Of a DNA stretch of 43,928 nt, positions 1 through 7,518 are shown in pieces (the first letter of the stretch is position 1; every line of letters begins with the position of its first letter). The position numbers and the translations under genes were made by a program. The notes under the pieces were generated by a model that worked only from the letters and a program-made list of their open reading frames with translations, was not told the DNA's origin and searched no databases. Source of the DNA: Clostridia bacterium (lineage in GTDB: Bacteria > Bacillota > Clostridia > Christensenellales > Aristaeellaceae); NCBI GenBank assembly GCA_017522345.1, contig JAFWZN010000112.1, forward strand, positions 1 through 43,928, in the 5' to 3' direction.

Positions 1-119
1 GGCGACGCTGGCGATGCCTTTTCCGCCATCTGCTGCTCGCAAAAATCTCGATTTACCTCCAGTAAACCTTCGATTTTTGCAATTGCATCTGACGAAAAAT
101 TCATTCGCCATCGTACCAC
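1..119. repeat. Long imperfect palindrome
   Basis: The two halves are imperfect reverse complements centred near position 59. The inner arms are GCAAAAATC (39-47) with GATTTTTGC (72-80) and TTTAC (52-56) with GTAAA (62-66). Outside these, 11-38 pairs with 81-110 with small gaps (GGCGATG against CATTCGCC, ATCTGC against GCATCT). The left arm may continue beyond the window. There is no run of T suggesting a simple terminator, and the element is larger than most terminators. It may be an interspersed palindromic repeat or the 3' end of an upstream unit. Seen directly; function unknown. Confidence 0.6.
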
Positions 120-149
120 CTCATTAAATCATCGTTTACTTAAAAGCCC

Positions 150-178
150 TTTCAATTTTCCCTGCAAGGTTATATAAT
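150..178 (+). promoter_or_regulatory. Candidate promoter of the desulfidase-like gene
   Basis: TATAAT at 173-178 is a perfect -10 box. The -35 candidate TTTCAA (150-155) is weak, with 17-bp spacing. It lies 38 bp before the start codon at 216, with a GGAG Shine-Dalgarno site at 201-204 between them. Confidence 0.5.
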
Positions 179-215
179 AAGATCATACATATCTACCAAA
201 GGAGCGGCATGCCCC

Positions 216-1517
216 ATGAACAATCAAACGGGAGTTTCCAAGGAAATCCACGACCGCATGAGCGAAATATTGGAAAACGAGCTTGTGCTCGCGCTGGGCT
301 GCACCGAGCCGATCGCCATCGCCTACGCCGCGGCAACCGCGCGCGAGCTGCTCGGCGAATTTCCGGATAAAATGACCGTAAACTGCTCCGGAAATATCAT
401 TAAAAATGTAAAAGGCGTCATCGTTCCCCAGTCGGGCGGCTTAAAGGGTGTTAAACCTGCGGCGATTTTGGGCGCGGTTGGCGGAAACGCCGGGCTTAAG
501 CTGGAAGTGCTGTCCAAAATAACGGACGCGGACAGGGAAACGGCGCGAAAGCTTCTGGAAAGCGGCTTCTGCACGGTAAAGCTCATTGACAATGTTCCGA
601 ATCTTCTGATTATCGTTGAAATGTTTAGGGGCGAAGACCGGGCGCTGGTTGAAATCCGCGACGCGCACACGCGCATCGTCCGAAAGGAAAAAAACGGCAA
701 AACCGTTTACCGCGATTTCTCCTGCTCCGAAAATGTAAAAACCGAAAAGCCCGCCGAGATCTATCTTAAAATGAGCCTCAAGGATATTTTTGCTTTCGCA
801 AGATACGGAAATATCGAGCGCATCCTCCCCGTTTTAAAGCAGCAGGAAAAATACAATTCCGAAATCGCCGCGGAGGGCCTTACGCATCCCTACGGTGATC
901 AGGTGGGCGCAACGCTCATGCGCCATTTCGGAAAGGACGACGTGAAAATTCAGGCGCGCGCATGGGCGGCTGCCGGAAGCGACGCGAGAATGAGCGGCTG
1001 CGTCATGCCCGTCGTCATCAATTCCGGAAGCGGCAATCAGGGAATCACCGTAACTATGCCGATTCTCATGTACGCAAAGCACCTTAACGTAGACAGCGAA
1101 ATCAAATACCGCGCGCTTGCGCTTTCGAACCTCGTTTCCATCTACATCAAGCGCGACGTAGGCAAATTAAGCGCGTTCTGCGGCGCGGTTTCCGCTGCAA
1201 GCGGCTGCGGCGCAGGCATCACGTTTTTATCCGGCGGAACGGATCATCAGATTGCAGGCACAATCACAAACACCCTTGCAAACGTAGCCGGTATTGTGTG
1301 CGACGGCGCAAAGGCCTCCTGCGCAGCCAAAATCGCATCCGCCGTGGATGCAGCTATCCTCGCCCATCACATGTCCATGGACGGAAACGTTTTTGGAAGC
1401 GGCGAAGGCATCGTTCATTCCTCTATCGAAAAAACCATCGCCAACACCGCCCGCATGGGCAGAGACGGCATGCGCGACACCGACCACGAGATTCTGAATA
1501 TCATGCTTGAAAATTGA
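216..1517 (+). CDS. cyuA: L-cysteine desulfidase / serine dehydratase alpha-like protein (UPF0597, CyuA/YhaM family)
   Basis: 433 residues, the normal full length for the UPF0597 family. Characterised members (E. coli CyuA/YhaM, archaeal L-cysteine desulfidase) use an oxygen-sensitive [4Fe-4S] cluster to split L-cysteine into pyruvate, ammonia and sulfide in the cytoplasm. Visible family motifs are LGCTEP near residues 27-32, the GSGNQG loop near 271-276, and a Cys-rich C-terminal part (SGCGAG with C331; C362 and C369), which with C29 are candidate cluster ligands. There is no signal peptide. The ATG at 216 has GGAG at 201-204; an ATG at 209 is out of frame. A hairpin terminator follows. Alternative reading: a serine dehydratase-like enzyme with another substrate, since the family is often annotated that way. 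Family assignment is firm; substrate is inferred. Confidence 0.88.
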   Translation: MNNQTGVSKEIHDRMSEILENELVLALGCTEPIAIAYAAATARELLGEFPDKMTVNCSGNIIKNVKGVIVPQSGGLKGVKPAAILGAVGGNAGLKLEVLSKITDADRETARKLLESGFCTVKLIDNVPNLLIIVEMFRGEDRALVEIRDAHTRIVRKEKNGKTVYRDFSCSENVKTEKPAEIYLKMSLKDIFAFARYGNIERILPVLKQQEKYNSEIAAEGLTHPYGDQVGATLMRHFGKDDVKIQARAWAAAGSDARMSGCVMPVVINSGSGNQGITVTMPILMYAKHLNVDSEIKYRALALSNLVSIYIKRDVGKLSAFCGAVSAASGCGAGITFLSGGTDHQIAGTITNTLANVAGIVCDGAKASCAAKIASAVDAAILAHHMSMDGNVFGSGEGIVHSSIEKTIANTARMGRDGMRDTDHEILNIMLEN

Positions 1518-1522
1518 ATGTC

Positions 1523-1553
1523 AGCGGCGTTTCTTCGGGAAGCGCCGCTTTAT
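1523..1553 (+). terminator. Hairpin terminator after the desulfidase-like gene
   Basis: AGCGGCG (1523-1529) pairs with CGCCGCT (1543-1549), extended by a TTTC/GGAA stem, with only a short T-rich tail (TTTATT). No promoter fits in the 21 bp between it and the next start codon, so the next gene may depend on read-through. Confidence 0.6.
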
Positions 1554-1574
1554 TGAAACAAGGGGGATTACGGT

Positions 1575-3143
1575 ATGAAAATCACACGCATCCTGACCAC
1601 TTTAAACGAAATTATCTTCTCCTTTGACTGCGCGCCGGAAGCGATTACCGTTTTCGAATACGAGCCGCTGGCGGTTCAAGAATGCGCGCTTTTGTCTGAA
1701 CATACGCTTGAAGTAAAAGATGGAAAAGCCGTCCTTGCGCGCTTTATGGGCAAGCACGACCGTCTGTACAGCCGCTTTGAAATCTATCAGGGCGAAACGC
1801 GCATACCCGGCGCGCAGTTTGTCACCGATTTTGACATTGCCGTTCCCGAAAACAAAAGCGATTACCCCGTTCTTCCCACCAAAAAGACGCTTCACGGAAC
1901 GCAGGAGGATATCCTCGCGCTCGGCGTTAAGCAGCAGCCCATCAACATCAACCTTCCAAACCTCATGACTACCGTTAAAACGGAGGATACCATCGACTTT
2001 GAGCACGACGGCAAGACCTATTATTTTCTCAAGGAAGCCGTCGAAAAGGTCGACGCACAGATGCGCGAATCGAAAAGGCTCGGCCTTATCGTAACCATGA
2101 TTCTTTTAAATTCGCCGCGCCTGTTCGGTTCCACCGGCGAAAAAGCGCTTCTTGACAAATGTCTGCATCCGGGCTTCGACTTTGAAAGCCCCGACGCGTT
2201 CATCAGCGCTTTCAACATGAGAACAAACGCAGGACAGGGCCATTACCGCGCGTTTGTGGAATTCCTCGCTCAGCGCTATACCAAGCCCGATTCCGACGTC
2301 GGCTGCGTTGTCGGCGCGATCATTTCAAACGAGGTCAATTCCCAGTATGTGTGGGGCAACGCGGGCGAAATGGACGTAAAGGACTATGTATTCGAGTATA
2401 ACGAGGCCATGCGCCAGGCGTGGCTTGCAGGTCAGAAGCATTCGAAATCCTTCCGCGTATATGTGTCGCTCGACCAGTATTGGCATAAAACCGCGCACAA
2501 TGTTCGCTTCCCCAAGCGCTATTATTCCGGCCGCGACATCATCGACGAATTAAACCGTCTCCAGACCGAACGCGGCGAATACCCGTGGTGCGTCGCCTAT
2601 CATCCCTATCCGGAAGACCTCCGCTGGCCGGATTTCTGGCACGACCGCGCGCCGGACTTCACCTTCTCAACGCCCAAAATCACCTTTAAAAACATGGAAG
2701 TGCTGGAGGCCTACCTCTCCCAGCCCCATATGCTATACAGAAATGCGCCTCGCCGCATCATCTTCTCCGAGCAGGGGTTCAACTCCCATTCGGGCGCGCT
2801 TCAGTCCCTTACCGAAAAGATGGCGGAGGCCGGATATGTGCTTGCCTACCTTAAAGCCAAGAACATGAAAACGGTGGACATGTTCATGCACCACGCCTAC
2901 ACCGACAATCCTCACGAGTTCGGTCTGAACTTGGGCATTCGCCGCTTCGACATAAACGCGCCTCATCACGCGGGCGAGAAAAAGCCGATCTGGTACGCCG
3001 TTTATGACATGGATACCGAAAGAGAGGAAGCCAGAATTCAAAAAGCGCGCGCCTTCATCGGCGAAGAGCTCTTCGATTACCTTTTGAATCCGCCGATCGA
3101 AATGGGCGATCGCGATACCTCCAAAGACAACGAATTCGGCTGA
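1575..3143 (+). CDS. DUF5722-like putative glycosidase (TIM barrel)
   Basis: 522 residues without a signal peptide, so probably cytoplasmic. The order of features resembles DUF5722 proteins: an N-terminal beta-rich part (about 1-100), the segment PININLPNL near 122-130, then a barrel-like region. Two glutamates sit where clan GH-A enzymes place their catalytic pair: E253 in IISNEVNSQY, a typical strand-4 NE acid/base motif, and E399 in RIIFSEQGFNS, a typical strand-7 nucleophile. An aromatic-rich stretch (AYHPYPEDLRWPDFW, about 341-355) would suit sugar binding. The ATG follows an AAGGGGG ribosome site. I infer a retaining glycosidase acting on imported oligosaccharides; the substrate cannot be told. 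Its position 57 bp after the desulfidase-like gene looks incidental. Confidence 0.65.
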   Translation: MKITRILTTLNEIIFSFDCAPEAITVFEYEPLAVQECALLSEHTLEVKDGKAVLARFMGKHDRLYSRFEIYQGETRIPGAQFVTDFDIAVPENKSDYPVLPTKKTLHGTQEDILALGVKQQPININLPNLMTTVKTEDTIDFEHDGKTYYFLKEAVEKVDAQMRESKRLGLIVTMILLNSPRLFGSTGEKALLDKCLHPGFDFESPDAFISAFNMRTNAGQGHYRAFVEFLAQRYTKPDSDVGCVVGAIISNEVNSQYVWGNAGEMDVKDYVFEYNEAMRQAWLAGQKHSKSFRVYVSLDQYWHKTAHNVRFPKRYYSGRDIIDELNRLQTERGEYPWCVAYHPYPEDLRWPDFWHDRAPDFTFSTPKITFKNMEVLEAYLSQPHMLYRNAPRRIIFSEQGFNSHSGALQSLTEKMAEAGYVLAYLKAKNMKTVDMFMHHAYTDNPHEFGLNLGIRRFDINAPHHAGEKKPIWYAVYDMDTEREEARIQKARAFIGEELFDYLLNPPIEMGDRDTSKDNEFG

Positions 3144-3170
3144 TGGAAGCGCGGATGATTTCTCTTTTAT

Positions 3171-3199
3171 TTGACATTTTAACGCGCATTGATTATAAT
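3171..3199 (+). promoter_or_regulatory. Perfect consensus sigma-A promoter
   Basis: TTGACA (3171-3176), a 17-bp spacer and TATAAT (3194-3199) match the full consensus. It drives the two lipoprotein genes; the first ATG is at 3234, behind AAGGAGA (3221-3227). Confidence 0.92.
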
Positions 3200-3233
3200 T
3201 AAGAGAATCACGGCTTAGATAAGGAGACCCATT

Positions 3234-3629
3234 ATGAAATCGATGAAACGAATCATCGCCGCATTTCTGCTGTTCATCCTGTCCTTCTCCCTCGCCGCCT
3301 GCAAGGATGATTCTGAACAATCGGTGCTGGGCGTTTGGAACGTCAATGAAGACGGCATTTTGCAGATGACGGGGCTTACCAAAGAGGAGTTTGATAATTT
3401 CAAGGAAATGGGCGTCGAACAGACCGTCACCATGGATTTCGGCAAGGACGGCATCGTCGTCATCATCATGTCCGTCGCCGGTCAGTATGTGAAAACGCAG
3501 CATGCCTATAAAGTCAAGGACGGCAAGCTCTTAATCGACAGCGATCCCGCCGACTTTGTAATCAATGAAAACGTAATGACCATTACGCAGGACGATATCA
3601 AATTCTCGCTCACAAAGATCAGTAAATAA
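3234..3629 (+). CDS. Small secreted lipoprotein, first of a paralogous pair
   Basis: 131 residues. A lipoprotein signal peptide is clear: basic start MKSMKR, hydrophobic core, lipobox LAAC with the lipidated C23. The mature part of about 108 residues begins with a GVWNVN segment and ends with beta-strand-like repeats (VKDGKLLID, VMTITQDD). This resembles lipocalin-like or DUF5640-type small beta-barrel lipoproteins, in which G-x-W opens the fold. It would sit on the outer face of the membrane. The next gene encodes a protein of identical length with the same lipobox position, so this is a tandem duplication. Function unknown. Confidence 0.85.
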   Translation: MKSMKRIIAAFLLFILSFSLAACKDDSEQSVLGVWNVNEDGILQMTGLTKEEFDNFKEMGVEQTVTMDFGKDGIVVIIMSVAGQYVKTQHAYKVKDGKLLIDSDPADFVINENVMTITQDDIKFSLTKISK

Positions 3630-3677
3630 GCGAAGTCTGTTGAGCGCGAATATGAATATTTTAAGGAGGCATACCCC

Positions 3678-4073
3678 ATGAAAAACTTTAAGCGCATTCT
3701 CGCCCTCGCCCTGATCGCTCTTATGACCCTCTCCCTCGCCGCCTGCGGAAAGACCGACGCCGAGAAGCTGATCGGCAAATGGAACTTTGACACAAAGAGC
3801 ATCTTTACCTTAGCCGGCGTGCCCGAGGATCAGACTGAAATGGTTGAATCCCTGGGCGGCGTAAGCGGCTCGATGGAATTCACCAAGGACGGAAAATGCA
3901 TCATGAGCCTGAATCTGATGGGACAGCCCCTGAACGAAGAGGGCACCTACACCGTTGAAGGCAACAAACTCACCATCGACACCACCGTTCACGAATTCAA
4001 GATTGAGAAAAAGACTCTGTATCTCACCGATACCGATCTGGGAGCGACCCTCACCCTCACCAAGGCGAAATAA
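3678..4073 (+). CDS. Small secreted lipoprotein, second of a paralogous pair
   Basis: 131 residues, the same length as its upstream neighbour, with lipobox LAAC at the same place (C23) and a matching layout: GKWNFD after the lipobox, MEFTKDGKCIMSL against VTMDFGKDGIVVII, and GTYTVEGNKLTID against AYKVKDGKLLID. It lies 48 bp downstream of the first copy with its own AAGGAGG site and no new promoter, so the pair is co-transcribed from the promoter at 3171. A strong hairpin ends the unit. Sequence identity is moderate, so the duplication is not recent. No ligand or partner can be named. Confidence 0.85.
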   Translation: MKNFKRILALALIALMTLSLAACGKTDAEKLIGKWNFDTKSIFTLAGVPEDQTEMVESLGGVSGSMEFTKDGKCIMSLNLMGQPLNEEGTYTVEGNKLTIDTTVHEFKIEKKTLYLTDTDLGATLTLTKAK

Positions 4074-4081
4074 TTTCAGAT

Positions 4082-4108
4082 AAAAAAGCTGCCGAACGGC
4101 AGCTTTTT
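4082..4108. terminator. Bidirectional terminator between convergent genes
   Basis: A perfect hairpin, AAAAAGCTGCC with GGCAGCTTTTT around a GAAC loop, has T runs on both strands. It serves the lipoprotein pair (+) and the sialidase operon (-). Confidence 0.9.
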
Positions 4109-4120
4109 GTATGCTCTTTT

Positions 4121-5353
4121 TCAGTCAAATTCCTTGAGGTTTAAGCGAACGCTCAAAATGTACGGCTGATTTTTGCCGTTTTCCCAAGGCTCCCAATGGC
4201 CGTAGGTAATGGCGACAATGGTGCCGTCCGGCAATACATGCAGTCCCGGATAGCCGCAGTCGCCGTCAGAAAGCGTCGGATGATTGTCCTTTAAGCGGAA
4301 ATGATACTGGCCTTCTCCGCCGTTTACGAGATCCTCCTCCGTGCCGACCCACATGACCCAGTCGCCATGCGTTTTCGTCTCAAATCCGCAGTCGCGGAAG
4401 GTGCATGCGATTCGCCCGTCCGGCAGGCGCCTGAGGGTGTGTCTGTCGCCGGTCAGAACATCCGGAAGCTCTCTGGGCTTGGTCCATGTTTCGCCGTCGT
4501 CGTCGGAGAACATAATTAACGAACGCATCACGCGGGCGTTTTCACGCATCAGAACGGCGATTCTTCCGTCCGTCAAACGAATCATACCCGGCTCGCACAG
4601 GTGTCCCTTTTCATGTCTTGCGATCGTCACCGGCTGGCTCCAAGTAAGTCCGCCGTCTTTGGAAATAATTTTATCCACATGGAAGCATTTTCCCTGATCG
4701 ACGCCGCCGAAGGAGCAGACGTGGATGATTTCGCCGTTTTCCTCGGGCACATTTCTGTCGCCGTCCAAAAACGCGTTTTCATGCACTTCCCATTCGCCCT
4801 TGGGATTTCTCCATTCTTTTCTGCGGACGTATTTCACTTTTCCGTCCTTTAAGTATTTAAAGAAGGTATATTTTTCGCTGAAATCGCCGCCGTAAAAGGT
4901 ATTGATTTCATCGTGGAACATCGCCATATATTTTCCAGGCTCGTTAAGCGCGATCATATCGCCCATGGCGACGATTCCGCCGTAATCTCCGATGGGCTTA
5001 AGCTCCGTCCACGTATATCCGTCGTCCTCCGAAACAGACATTCTGATCGGGAAAAGGCCCGAGAACATGACGATGCGCTTTTTCCCTTCCCTGTCGACCG
5101 TTCTGAAAATCGTCGGAACCTCCATGCTGGTTACAAAGCTTTCGGGAAGCGGAAGCCTTTCCGTCCACGTGAGGCCGCCGTCATAGCTCATTTTCTCGAT
5201 GACGCTTCCGCGTCCATGTCCTTTGGGATACATGCAGACAATGGTCTTGTTGTCCTCTAAAAGGACGCTGGACACATGTCCCAGATACTGTCCTTCCTCA
5301 CGGTCAACCACGACCTGACGGTGGGTATCGTTGTTAAGATCAATAAAACGCAT
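4121..5353 (-). CDS. Sialidase-like (BNR/Asp-box) six-bladed propeller protein
   Basis: 410 residues without a signal peptide. Four Asp-boxes (S-x-D-x-G-x-T-W) are visible: near 56-63, 108-115, 231-238 and 283-290. This is the hallmark of the sialidase propeller fold. Exo-sialidases remove terminal sialic acid from host glycans, but many Asp-box proteins of this length have other or unknown glycosidase roles, and I cannot place the complete arginine triad with certainty. It is the last gene of a three-gene operon, 15 bp after the esterase, with a good GGAGGG site before the ATG. An esterase next to it could remove acetyl groups that block sialidases; this is inference. Cytoplasmic location implies imported substrate. 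Confidence 0.78.
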   Translation of the reverse strand: MRFIDLNNDTHRQVVVDREEGQYLGHVSSVLLEDNKTIVCMYPKGHGRGSVIEKMSYDGGLTWTERLPLPESFVTSMEVPTIFRTVDREGKKRIVMFSGLFPIRMSVSEDDGYTWTELKPIGDYGGIVAMGDMIALNEPGKYMAMFHDEINTFYGGDFSEKYTFFKYLKDGKVKYVRRKEWRNPKGEWEVHENAFLDGDRNVPEENGEIIHVCSFGGVDQGKCFHVDKIISKDGGLTWSQPVTIARHEKGHLCEPGMIRLTDGRIAVLMRENARVMRSLIMFSDDDGETWTKPRELPDVLTGDRHTLRRLPDGRIACTFRDCGFETKTHGDWVMWVGTEEDLVNGGEGQYHFRLKDNHPTLSDGDCGYPGLHVLPDGTIVAITYGHWEPWENGKNQPYILSVRLNLKEFD

Positions 5354-5368
5354 GAAAACCCTCCTTAT

Positions 5369-6118
5369 TTATGAAATCGTCTTTTCAATAAACTCATATA
5401 TCAGTTTTCCAAATACGCTTTCGCCGTTTGCGTCCACCTTTCCCACATACGCGCAGTGACCGCCGTTCATAAGCGTTAAGGAAATCTTGCTTTCATCGAA
5501 CCTGAAATGTTTAAGCGTTGAAAGCGCCAGTTGCGTCTGCTCAAGCCGGTTCTCCATGTCGCCATCCGATACGATGAACGTCATCGGCGCGCACGCGTTT
5601 GCATAAGCGCCGATATGATAAAGCGGCGCAAATTCGTCCACAATCAGGCGGCGGGAATCCACGCCCCTTTCCCGAAGAACGTTGAAATGCGTGGTCGGCT
5701 GGCCTGCGTCGTGCACATAGCCTGAAAGCGCGTTTGCATCCATTCCGCGTTTCGCCAGATATTTTTTATCAAAGCACAGCATCATGGAAAGATAGCCGCC
5801 CGCGCTGCTTCCGCCGACAAAGATTCTGTCCGTGCCTGCATAAAGCGGCATCCGATCCGCCGCCCATTTGACCGCGTCGGCAGCATCCTCAATAAAATCC
5901 GGACATTTCGCCGCCGGGTACATTCTGTAATTGACGTCCACAACCGCAATGCCGCGCGCCGTCAGAAATTGATGATACGGCGCATTTTTGTCCTTGCTGC
6001 CCGCCTCCAGTCCGCCGCCGTGAAAATAGACGAATGCGGCTTTTGCCTTTCCCTCGGGCAGATGCACATCCAGCGTCTGACCAATGTTATTGTACACGAT
6101 GTTCTCAATCGTTCTCAT
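5369..6118 (-). CDS. Alpha/beta hydrolase, acetyl-esterase-like
   Basis: 249 residues, no signal peptide. The HGGG oxyanion-hole motif is at about 33-36, the nucleophile elbow GGSSAGG puts the active serine at S105, the acid is D185 or D187 in VSDGD, and the histidine is H221 in NGGHCAY. This is the HSL / BD-FAE type of carboxylesterase fold. It overlaps the upstream methyltransferase gene by 14 bp and is followed after 15 bp by the sialidase-like gene, so translation is probably coupled. A role in removing O-acetyl groups from sugars is plausible from context but not shown. The ATG has GGAGAAAA upstream. Confidence 0.85.
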   Translation of the reverse strand: MRTIENIVYNNIGQTLDVHLPEGKAKAAFVYFHGGGLEAGSKDKNAPYHQFLTARGIAVVDVNYRMYPAAKCPDFIEDAADAVKWAADRMPLYAGTDRIFVGGSSAGGYLSMMLCFDKKYLAKRGMDANALSGYVHDAGQPTTHFNVLRERGVDSRRLIVDEFAPLYHIGAYANACAPMTFIVSDGDMENRLEQTQLALSTLKHFRFDESKISLTLMNGGHCAYVGKVDANGESVFGKLIYEFIEKTIS

Positions 6119-6938
6119 TGGCTTTTCTCCTTTGGCGGTTGATTTCGTAAAAACACACCGTCGCGGCGCATCCGGCGTTTAAGGACGACGCCGCGCCGAA
6201 AATCGGGATTTTTACCAGCACATCGCACATTTCCTTCCATGCCTTTGACATGCCGAAGGTTTCGTTTCCGATGACCAGCGCGACAGGACCGGTCAGGTCA
6301 ATTTCGCTGATATCCTTTTCGCCCTTGGCGCTGGTTCCGACAATAAGCGGCTTTGACGGAAGGCTTTTGAGCCACTCAATCGCCTGCGGCGCGCCCTCCA
6401 TGTTCGAAAAAGGAATCGCAAGCGAAGTTCCGACGCTTCCCCTTATGCACTGGGTGTCGTATACGTCCGCCGCATGCCCCGTGACAATTGCGCCGGCTGC
6501 GCCGAAAGCATCCGCCGAACGCAGAAACGTTCCAAGGTTTCCGGGAGACGCCGGGCGGTCAAACACGGCAAAGAAGGGATTTTCGGATTTTTCCGCTGCA
6601 TCCATAAGTCTTTTTTCCCCGTCTGTCCGCATTTTGAGAAGCGCAATGATCTCGCACGGATTTTCGCGGTCGGAAAGCTCTTTGAAAATCTCCTCGTTCA
6701 TCTTGTGAAGAACGTCGGGCTTTGCCTTGGAAATCATGTCCTCCGCCCAGCCGGACAGGCGCTTTTCATTCATCACGCACATGGAATAAAATTCCCATCC
6801 ATGGCGGATCGCCTGCTCCACGGGCTGAACGCCCTCTAAAAATGCAAGACCCTGCTTTGAACGTTTTTCACGGTTTCGCTTCAGGGTTTCATACCGTTGA
6901 TATTCCGCATTTTTAGTATAAATGTTTTGAACTTTCAT
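6105..6938 (-). CDS. TrmH-family (SpoU-type) RNA 2'-O-methyltransferase
   Basis: 277 residues from the ATG at 6938, which has AAAGGTG upstream. A longer reading to 7031 would start upstream of the promoter and is rejected. The three SPOUT motifs are clear: NLGTFLRSADAFG (134-146), VALVIGNETFGMS (219-231) and IPIFGAASSLNAGCAAT (244-260), which build the knotted SAM site. Members methylate 2'-OH groups of tRNA or 23S rRNA using S-adenosylmethionine. The N-terminal 110 residues resemble the substrate-binding domain of RlmB/TrmH-like proteins. Exact target nucleotide unknown. It heads an operon with the esterase and sialidase-like genes, an unexpected partnership for an RNA enzyme. Confidence 0.9.
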   Translation of the reverse strand: MKVQNIYTKNAEYQRYETLKRNREKRSKQGLAFLEGVQPVEQAIRHGWEFYSMCVMNEKRLSGWAEDMISKAKPDVLHKMNEEIFKELSDRENPCEIIALLKMRTDGEKRLMDAAEKSENPFFAVFDRPASPGNLGTFLRSADAFGAAGAIVTGHAADVYDTQCIRGSVGTSLAIPFSNMEGAPQAIEWLKSLPSKPLIVGTSAKGEKDISEIDLTGPVALVIGNETFGMSKAWKEMCDVLVKIPIFGAASSLNAGCAATVCFYEINRQRRKANEND

Positions 6939-6986
6939 TTTTTCACCTTTCGAGCATTTTGAAAAAAACATATTCTGCACACATTT

Positions 6987-7015
6987 ATTATCTGAAATTT
7001 CTACTTTTCTGTCAA
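6987..7015 (-). promoter_or_regulatory. Promoter of the methyltransferase-esterase-sialidase operon
   Basis: Read on the minus strand: TTGACA (7015-7010), 17 bp, GATAAT (6992-6987). Transcription would begin near 6980, which fixes the start codon at 6938. Confidence 0.82.
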
Positions 7016-7032
7016 TATGGTTTGGATGCATC

Positions 7033-7061
7033 TTGCTTTTTTTTGTAAAGTATTTTATGAT
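7033..7061 (+). promoter_or_regulatory. Promoter of the ceramidase-like operon
   Basis: TTGCTT (7033-7038), 17 bp, TATGAT (7056-7061). It lies 34 bp before the ATG at 7096 and back to back with the promoter at 6987-7015. Confidence 0.65.
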
Positions 7062-7095
7062 GTTCTAAAAAACAGAGCACAAAGGTGAAGAAACG

Positions 7096-7506
7096 ATGAA
7101 GAAACGCGTTCCATTCATCATCTCCGCGCTGGTTGGCGGCGCATACGGCGCCATCGGCGTATTTCTTTCAAGATTGTTTATAAAAAATCTCGGCGCAGTC
7201 GCAGGCTGGATTACGAAGCTTATAAAGCTTGAAGGCGACGTCGCTGATCAGGTAACGGACGTGCTTTCGCAGCTAAACAATGCGCGCCTTGCCTCGCCCT
7301 GCCTTGCGTTCATTCTGTTTTTCGCATGTCTGGGCGTGCTTGTTATGGGATTTATCAAAAGAGCGCGCCGCGTGGTCATCCATGTTGGCGCATGGCTTCT
7401 TCTTTTGATTCCAACAGCGCTGATTGCCGCGTTGTTTACGTATGTAAACGATATCCTGTTTGGAGACATTATTAAACTGCTCGTATCTATCGTTCCGAAT
7501 CTGTAA
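7096..7506 (+). CDS. Small integral membrane protein of unknown function
   Basis: 136 residues. Three hydrophobic segments are visible: about 7-28, 68-87 and 95-115, with a final hydrophobic stretch near 122-134. I recognise no family. The ATG follows AAAGGTGAAG. Only 12 bp separate it from the ceramidase-like gene and the next gap is 18 bp, so the three genes form one operon under the promoter at 7033. A helper role for the secreted hydrolase or the transporter is a guess from position only. Confidence 0.75.
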   Translation: MKKRVPFIISALVGGAYGAIGVFLSRLFIKNLGAVAGWITKLIKLEGDVADQVTDVLSQLNNARLASPCLAFILFFACLGVLVMGFIKRARRVVIHVGAWLLLLIPTALIAALFTYVNDILFGDIIKLLVSIVPNL

Positions 7507-7518
7507 GGAGGAAAAGCC

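Noticed and set aside
2733..3503. Open frame opposite the DUF5722-like and lipoprotein genes
   Set aside because: It crosses a perfect promoter and two real genes on the other strand.
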